Position numbers and translations under genes: made by a program
Origin: Gordonia lacunae
Lineage (GTDB): Bacteria; Actinomycetota; Actinomycetes; Mycobacteriales; Mycobacteriaceae
Direction of reading: 5' to 3'
Assembly: GCF_002149015.1 (NCBI RefSeq)
Contig: NZ_NGFO01000027.1
Coordinates: 23,095-87,094, forward strand
Length of the DNA: 64,000 nt
Shown here: piece by piece, positions 59,798 to 64,000 of the stretch
How positions within the stretch are numbered: position 1 is the first letter of the stretch
How the letters are laid out: each line of letters begins with the position of its first letter
The notes under the pieces: model-generated
The model's input: only the letters and a program-made list of their open reading frames with translations
Database searches by the model: none
Told to the model about the DNA's origin: nothing

Positions 59798-60700
59798 TCA
59801 GGACAAGGCCGCGACCACGTCCGCGGCGCGGCGCAGTTGATCGGGATCGGTACTCGTGGGGATGAGCTGGACCTCGTGGGTGCCGATGTCGGCGAAGCGC
59901 CGCAGGACCTCGGCGAGCTCGGCCTCGGTGCCCGCCCACCCGGTGGTGGGGGCGATCGCGTCGACGAACTCCGGCGGGATCCAGTTCATGTAGTGCTGGA
60001 GGTGCCGGGTCACCTGCGCACGGGGACCGTCGCCGTCACCGATCGCGAACCAGAACGAGGTCGCGAGGTGCGGCGGTGTCCGGCCGGCGTCCGCCCACGC
60101 CGACCGGGCGACGTCGAAGAGTTCGTTCTGCTTGCGGGTGTCGAGATCGAGGGTGACCCCGGCGATCCCGTCGGCCCAGTCGACCGCACTGCGGATGGTC
60201 TTCGGTCCGGTGGTCCCCACATGCAGCTCGGGTCCACCCTTCCGATGCGGCGGCGGACCGACCGGGAGCACCGACTCGGTCAGCTTCTCGCCGGCCCACA
60301 CCCGTTTCATCGTTGCGGCCCGGTCGGCGAGTTGACGCATCGTCTGCGTGGCCGGGTCGGCACCGACCGCCCGGTAATCCTCGTGTCGCCCACCGACCCC
60401 CAGGGCGACGGTGAGACGCCCGGCCGACAGCATGTCGCCGGTCGCCAGCGACTTGGCGAGCATCACCGGATCGTGCAGCTGCGGCACGACGACCGTCATG
60501 ACCAGCGGTACCCGATCCGTCCAGGCCGCCAGCGCCCCGAGGAGGGTCAGGCATTCCGGGTTGTCGAACGCGATGCGTTCACCCCAGCACAGGGAGCTGA
60601 ACGGACCGTCGTCGATGGTGGTGGCCCAGCGACGGAGCATCTCGGCATCGAGATCGGGCTCCATCACGGGCATCGTCATCCCGATGCGCACGAGCGTCAT
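59798..60700 (-). CDS. luciferase-like (LLM) F420- or FMN-dependent oxidoreductase
   Basis: A 300-residue TIM-barrel LLM protein. Family stretches are IGMTMPVMEPDLD at the start, PLVMTVVVPQLHDPVMLAKSLATGDMLSAGRL, ALGVGGRHEDYRAVG and GPELHVGTTGPKTIRSAVDWADG. Such enzymes use F420 in mycobacteria and Gordonia, FMN elsewhere; the sequence alone does not decide. It is convergent with the acyl-CoA ligase gene with a 19-base gap. Substrate unknown. Confidence 0.88.
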   Translation of the reverse strand: MTLVRIGMTMPVMEPDLDAEMLRRWATTIDDGPFSSLCWGERIAFDNPECLTLLGALAAWTDRVPLVMTVVVPQLHDPVMLAKSLATGDMLSAGRLTVALGVGGRHEDYRAVGADPATQTMRQLADRAATMKRVWAGEKLTESVLPVGPPPHRKGGPELHVGTTGPKTIRSAVDWADGIAGVTLDLDTRKQNELFDVARSAWADAGRTPPHLATSFWFAIGDGDGPRAQVTRHLQHYMNWIPPEFVDAIAPTTGWAGTEAELAEVLRRFADIGTHEVQLIPTSTDPDQLRRAADVVAALS

Positions 60701-60736
60701 TCTGGCACGGACACGCCATCCTCGGACGTGCTTTCG

Positions 60737-60783
60737 CAGATGTCGCGCATCGTCGCGGGAAACGCAACGATGCGCGACATCTG
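60737..60783. terminator. long perfect inverted repeat after the desaturase gene
   Basis: A 17-base arm (60737-60753) is exactly complementary to 60767-60783, with a 13-base loop that can extend the stem after a C/A mismatch. It begins six bases after the desaturase stop on the minus strand. No U-run follows. Confidence 0.8.
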
Positions 60784-60788
60784 TTGTG

Positions 60789-62072
60789 TCAGTTCTGGTT
60801 CCGCCCCGGGCTACCGGACGCGGCCCGACCCACATGCGCCGCCCGCACCGGCGAGTTCTTCAACTCGCGCAACGCGGTCCGCAGTCCCCGGCGCTTGCCG
60901 GTCTCCGGGTCGACGCCGAAGTGATCGCTCATCCCCTCGCGGATCGCGAAGCGCAGCTCCGACGCCGTCTCGGGCGCGTCGTCGGACGTGGCCTTCAACA
61001 GCGAGTTCGGCAGCGCCAGCTTCGCGATGGTCCGGAACGACTGCGCATACTGACCCAGCAGGGTCCCCGTCGTGTACGGCAGGTCGTACTTGTCGCAGAG
61101 CTCGCGGACGCGCACACCGATCTCCTCGTACCTACTGCTGGGCAGATCGGGGAACAGGTGGTGCTCGATCTGGTGACTGAGGTTGCCGCTCATGAACCTC
61201 ATCAGCGGACCCGCCTTGAAGTTGGCCGACCCCAACATCTGACGCAGGTACCAGCGCGGCTGATCCTCGTTCTCGAACTCCTCGACCGTGAACTTCTCGG
61301 CGCCGTCGGGGAAGTGGCCGCAGAAGATCACCATGTACGCCCAGTAGTTGCGGACGATGTTCGACGTGAAGTTCGCCGTGAGGGTCGTCTTCCAGTTCGG
61401 TCCGGCCAGGGCGGGGTAGATCAGATAGTCCTTGGCGGCCTGCTTGCCGACCTTGGTGCCGATCACCCGGAGATCCTTGGCCGCCTGGCGGTAGGTCTTC
61501 TCCTTGTTGCGCAGCTTCTCCGTCTCCAGATGATGCAGCGCCACACCGTATTCGAAGAACGTACCCAGCGTCAGGTTGTAGATCGGGTTGCCGACGTTCC
61601 ACCACTCCCAGGGCTGATCCCGGGTGACGCGGAGGATCCCGTAGCCCACGTCGTCGTCCATCCCGACGACGTTCGTGTACTTGTGATGGACGAAGTTGTG
61701 CGAGTGCTTCCACTGCACGCTCGGGCAGGTGGTGTCCCACTCCCATGACGCCGAGTGGACCTCCGGATCGTTCATCCAGTCCCACTGACCGTGCATCACG
61801 TTGTGGCCCAGTTCCATGTTCTCGATGATCTTGGCCAGCGAGAGCATCGCGGTACCGGCCGCCCAGGCGACCTTCTTGTTGCTGAACATCAGCGCGAGCC
61901 GGCCACCGGCCGCAAGACTCCGTTGGATGGTGATGGCTCGCCGGATGTACTTGGCGTCGGCCTCGCCTCGCGATTCCTCGATGTCCCGGCGGATGGCGTC
62001 GAGTTCGGCGCCGAGGGTTTCGACGTCGCTCTCGGTGAGATGTGCGTATTGATCGATGTCGGTGATGGCCAT
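60789..62072 (-). CDS. membrane fatty-acid (acyl-CoA) desaturase, DesA3-like
   Basis: A 427-residue di-iron desaturase. The three histidine boxes are GHNVMHG, HSHNFVHHKY and HQIEHHLFP. It resembles the mycobacterial stearoyl-CoA delta-9 desaturase DesA3, which makes oleate. The ATG at 62072 has a perfect AGGAGG. It lies 8 bases after its electron-donor gene, the same pair as Rv3230c-Rv3229c, so the two are one operon. Transmembrane helices are fewer than in plant types. Delta-9 position is inferred from that pairing. Confidence 0.93.
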   Translation of the reverse strand: MAITDIDQYAHLTESDVETLGAELDAIRRDIEESRGEADAKYIRRAITIQRSLAAGGRLALMFSNKKVAWAAGTAMLSLAKIIENMELGHNVMHGQWDWMNDPEVHSASWEWDTTCPSVQWKHSHNFVHHKYTNVVGMDDDVGYGILRVTRDQPWEWWNVGNPIYNLTLGTFFEYGVALHHLETEKLRNKEKTYRQAAKDLRVIGTKVGKQAAKDYLIYPALAGPNWKTTLTANFTSNIVRNYWAYMVIFCGHFPDGAEKFTVEEFENEDQPRWYLRQMLGSANFKAGPLMRFMSGNLSHQIEHHLFPDLPSSRYEEIGVRVRELCDKYDLPYTTGTLLGQYAQSFRTIAKLALPNSLLKATSDDAPETASELRFAIREGMSDHFGVDPETGKRRGLRTALRELKNSPVRAAHVGRAASGSPGRNQN

Positions 62073-62080
62073 GAAGCCTC

Positions 62081-63193
62081 CTACAGATCGAGGGTGCATT
62101 CACCAGACACGGCGCTGATGCATGTCTGGATTCGTTCTCCTTCGCGACGCTCCTCGCCGGTGCGCAGGTCACGCACGTAACCTCCGGCGAGCGGCACGAC
62201 GCAGGTCTGACAGATGCCCATCCGGCACCCGAACGCCATCTGGATTCCCAGATTCTCGCCCGCTTCGAGCAGCGTTGTCGCGCCGTCGATCTCGGCCTCC
62301 TTGTCCGAGATCGCGAACTTCACGGTGCCGCCCTCGCCGCCGTGGTCGGTGCGCGCGATGGCGAACCGCTCCACGTGCAGCCGTTCGCGGAGACCGCCGT
62401 CCTCGTAGTGGGTCTCCATCGCGTCGAGCAACGCCACCGGTCCACAGGCCCAGCATTCGCGCTCGCGCCAGTCCGGGGCCCACTCGTCCATCCGCGAGAC
62501 GTCGAACTTCCCCATCTCCTTGGTCAGCTGGAGGTTGAGGTCGTAGTCGTCGGCCTCCTCGGCGAGCTTCTCCATCTCGTCGAGGAAGATCACGTCGTCC
62601 CGCGTGGGCGCGGAGTGGATGTGCACGATGTCGGGTGTCTGACCGTGCGAACTCAGCTGCCGCAGCATGGCCATCACGGGTGTGATGCCGCTGCCCGCGG
62701 TCACGAACAGGATCTTGCTCGGCACCGGTTCGGGCAGGTGGAAATCGCCCTTGGGCGACTGCAGCCGGATGATCGTCCCGGGGCTGACGCCGTCGACCAG
62801 GTGAGACGACAGGAATCCGTCGGGATTGGCCTTCACCGTGATCGCGATGGTCTTGTTCTCGTTGGCGCCGATGGACGTCAGCGAGTACGACCGCCAGTGC
62901 CACTTGCCCTCGATCTGCAGACCGATGCCGACGTACTGGCCCGGCTTGTACGAGTCGGGAAAGCCCCAGCCCGTCCGGATGGTGACGGTCGCGGTGTCGT
63001 CGGTCTCCTTGGTGACGTCGAGCACCTTGCCGCGGAGTTCACGTGCGCTCCACAGCGGGTTGATCAGGTGCAGATAGTCGTCCGGCAGGAGCGGGGTGGT
63101 CGCTCGCGCCACCAGACCGCGGATGATGTTGACCTCCGGCTTGCGGGCCTCGACCTCGGCGGCCGGCCGCTTGCTCCACTTCAATAGGTTCAC
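62081..63193 (-). CDS. flavin/2Fe-2S oxidoreductase, desaturase partner
   Basis: A 370-residue NADPH-dependent reductase. The FAD region is KWHWRSYSLTSIG, the NAD(P) region FVTAGSGITPVMAML, ending in a plant-type ferredoxin domain with CRMGICQTC and a later Cys in RIQTCISAVSG. It delivers electrons to the desaturase encoded right after it. GTG start with GGAGGAG upstream. A Crp/GlxR-like site lies about 80 bases before the start. Confidence 0.94.
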   Translation of the reverse strand: MNLLKWSKRPAAEVEARKPEVNIIRGLVARATTPLLPDDYLHLINPLWSARELRGKVLDVTKETDDTATVTIRTGWGFPDSYKPGQYVGIGLQIEGKWHWRSYSLTSIGANENKTIAITVKANPDGFLSSHLVDGVSPGTIIRLQSPKGDFHLPEPVPSKILFVTAGSGITPVMAMLRQLSSHGQTPDIVHIHSAPTRDDVIFLDEMEKLAEEADDYDLNLQLTKEMGKFDVSRMDEWAPDWRERECWACGPVALLDAMETHYEDGGLRERLHVERFAIARTDHGGEGGTVKFAISDKEAEIDGATTLLEAGENLGIQMAFGCRMGICQTCVVPLAGGYVRDLRTGEERREGERIQTCISAVSGECTLDL

Positions 63194-63274
63194 ACGAACT
63201 CCTCCCCTGGAATCCCCTCGGCTGGAGTTACTGACGGGTATTTACCCTTCGGTGCACGACTGTACACATCAATC

Positions 63275-63290
63275 GGTGACCGCGGTCACA
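63275..63290. promoter_or_regulatory. possible Crp/GlxR-type site (desaturase operon)
   Basis: GGTGACCGCGGTCACA has a 14-base perfect palindrome (GTGACCGCGGTCAC) and matches TGTGA-N6-TCACA at 9 of 10 defined bases. It lies upstream of the reductase-desaturase operon and downstream of the DUF456 gene. Confidence 0.5.
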
Positions 63291-63337
63291 AGCTCTCATA
63301 TTGCCAGTTCAGGCGCGGATCGGCGACCCCTGCATGG

Positions 63338-63817
63338 TCACCAGACGAAGGCGCCACCGGTCCAGATGCCGGTCGCGAGCAGCGCGAAGAGCAACTCGAT
63401 GCCGATCGTCTTGACGGCGGCCTTGAGCGCGGAGAACGCGCCGCGCCAAGCACCGTCGAAACTCCGCGTACGGACCAGTTCCGACGCCAGTGCGCCGACG
63501 ATGAACCCGAGCAGCAGACCGATGACCGGCACGACGAAGAACCCGACGATGCCGACCAGGCCCCCGACCACGACGGTGCGATTCGGGATCGCGTCCGCAC
63601 GCAGCGACCGACCGGCGATGAGGTACTTGAGCACCTCACCGACCGCGATCACGAGGAGGGCCAGGGCGAACACCGACCAGGCCCAGCCGCCGACGATCAG
63701 CGCCCACACGAACAACGCGCCGACGATGAGCACCGTGCCGGGTAGGACAGGCACGACGATGCCCACCAGTCCGACCATGATCACCGCTGCGACCAGCAGC
63801 TCACCCCAGAACGGCAC
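63338..63817 (-). CDS. DUF456-family membrane protein
   Basis: A 159-residue hydrophobic protein of the DUF456 group. Four or five helices are seen; VVPVLPGTVLIVGALFVW is the family signature, and VGFFVVPVIGLLLGFIVGAL with LASELVRTRSF follows. GTG start at 63817. Function is unknown. It stands 144 bases before the desaturase operon on the same strand and starts 15 bases after the stop of the upstream gene. Confidence 0.85.
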   Translation of the reverse strand: MPFWGELLVAAVIMVGLVGIVVPVLPGTVLIVGALFVWALIVGGWAWSVFALALLVIAVGEVLKYLIAGRSLRADAIPNRTVVVGGLVGIVGFFVVPVIGLLLGFIVGALASELVRTRSFDGAWRGAFSALKAAVKTIGIELLFALLATGIWTGGAFVW

Positions 63818-63832
63818 CCGCGGGTCGTCCGG

Positions 63833-63997
63833 TCACTCGCCGGTTTCCGACGACGCGCCCGGGCGTGCGTCGGTGGACCAGCCACCGGTCTTGACGATCG
63901 AGGTCATCGCCGGAGCCGGTTCGTTCGGGGACTTGTCGTTCGGAGCCGGGCGCGGGGGCGGACCCGAGGGACGCGGCGGTGCTCCCGACGGGGGCAT
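63833..63997 (-). CDS. short or partial proline-rich protein at window edge
   Basis: An open frame running left from the window end to a stop at 63833. From the ATG at 63997 it codes 54 residues: a Pro/Ser/Gly-rich start (APPRPSGPPPRPAPNDK) and a polar C-terminus. The frame stays open to base 64000, so this may be only the last part of a longer protein. No domain is recognised. It lies directly upstream of DUF456. Confidence 0.45.
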   Translation of the reverse strand: MPPSGAPPRPSGPPPRPAPNDKSPNEPAPAMTSIVKTGGWSTDARPGASSETGE

Positions 63998-64000
63998 GGG

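Overview
The window is one continuous stretch of high-GC actinobacterial chromosome, most likely from a mycolic-acid-containing member of the Mycobacteriales. Gordonia or a close relative is my best guess, but the genus is inferred. The evidence is the pan/fol/ftsH/hpt/tilS/dacB/ppa gene order known from Mycobacterium relatives, an FprA-type ferredoxin reductase, a DesA3-like desaturase with its reductase partner, an F420-type luciferase-like enzyme, and DtxR/IdeR-like iron boxes. I see no rRNA or tRNA gene, insertion sequence, prophage or CRISPR array.

Region 1 (0-20.4 kb) is mostly core metabolism. A secreted SMP-30-like protein and a TetR regulator come first. A leftward block then makes pantothenate and CoA precursors (coaX, panD, panC, a DUF2520 protein). 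A membrane Ser/Thr kinase and two membrane proteins follow. Next comes a tightly overlapping folate block (DUF3180, folK, folB, folP, folE) followed by ftsH and hpt. A secreted glycine-zipper protein lies before tilS, a DUF2342 metalloprotease and dacB, with divergent ppa. Many junctions are 4-base ATGA or GTGA overlaps, which implies translational coupling and helps fix several start codons.

Region 2 (20.4-38.3 kb) is the most interesting part. It is an accessory catabolic locus that joins a ribose-type ABC importer (binding protein, two permeases, double ATPase), an NDMA-type alcohol dehydrogenase, an aldehyde dehydrogenase, a DUF993 putative aldolase, a sugar-isomerase TIM barrel, an SDR and glycerate kinase to acyl-CoA enzymes: two propionate-CoA-transferase-like proteins, an acyl-CoA dehydrogenase and a MaoC-like hydratase. 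One LacI-family repressor is encoded inside it. Six near-identical sites (consensus TGKAAKCGCTTTCTYR) lie in front of its transcription units, so the locus looks like a single local regulon. A plausible role is uptake of a sugar-like or polyol-like compound, oxidation to an acid, CoA activation and cleavage to glycerate plus an acyl-CoA. The substrate is unknown.

Region 3 (38.3-50.4 kb) concerns sulfur and iron. It holds a cysteine-desulfurase-like enzyme with an orphan half of a luciferase-like protein, isochorismate synthase, metZ with a rhodanese, a siderophore-binding lipoprotein, FprA, and a FecCD/FecCD/ATPase siderophore importer. Four DtxR/IdeR-like boxes precede the iron genes.

Region 4 (50.4-64 kb) holds a ClC exchanger, a double AsnC-type regulator divergent from a drug exporter, and an IclR-controlled group with a benzaldehyde-lyase-like ThDP enzyme, SDR and acyl-CoA ligase, beside an F420-type oxidoreductase. 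It ends with a fatty-acid desaturase plus reductase operon, a DUF456 membrane protein and the end of a proline-rich protein at the window edge.
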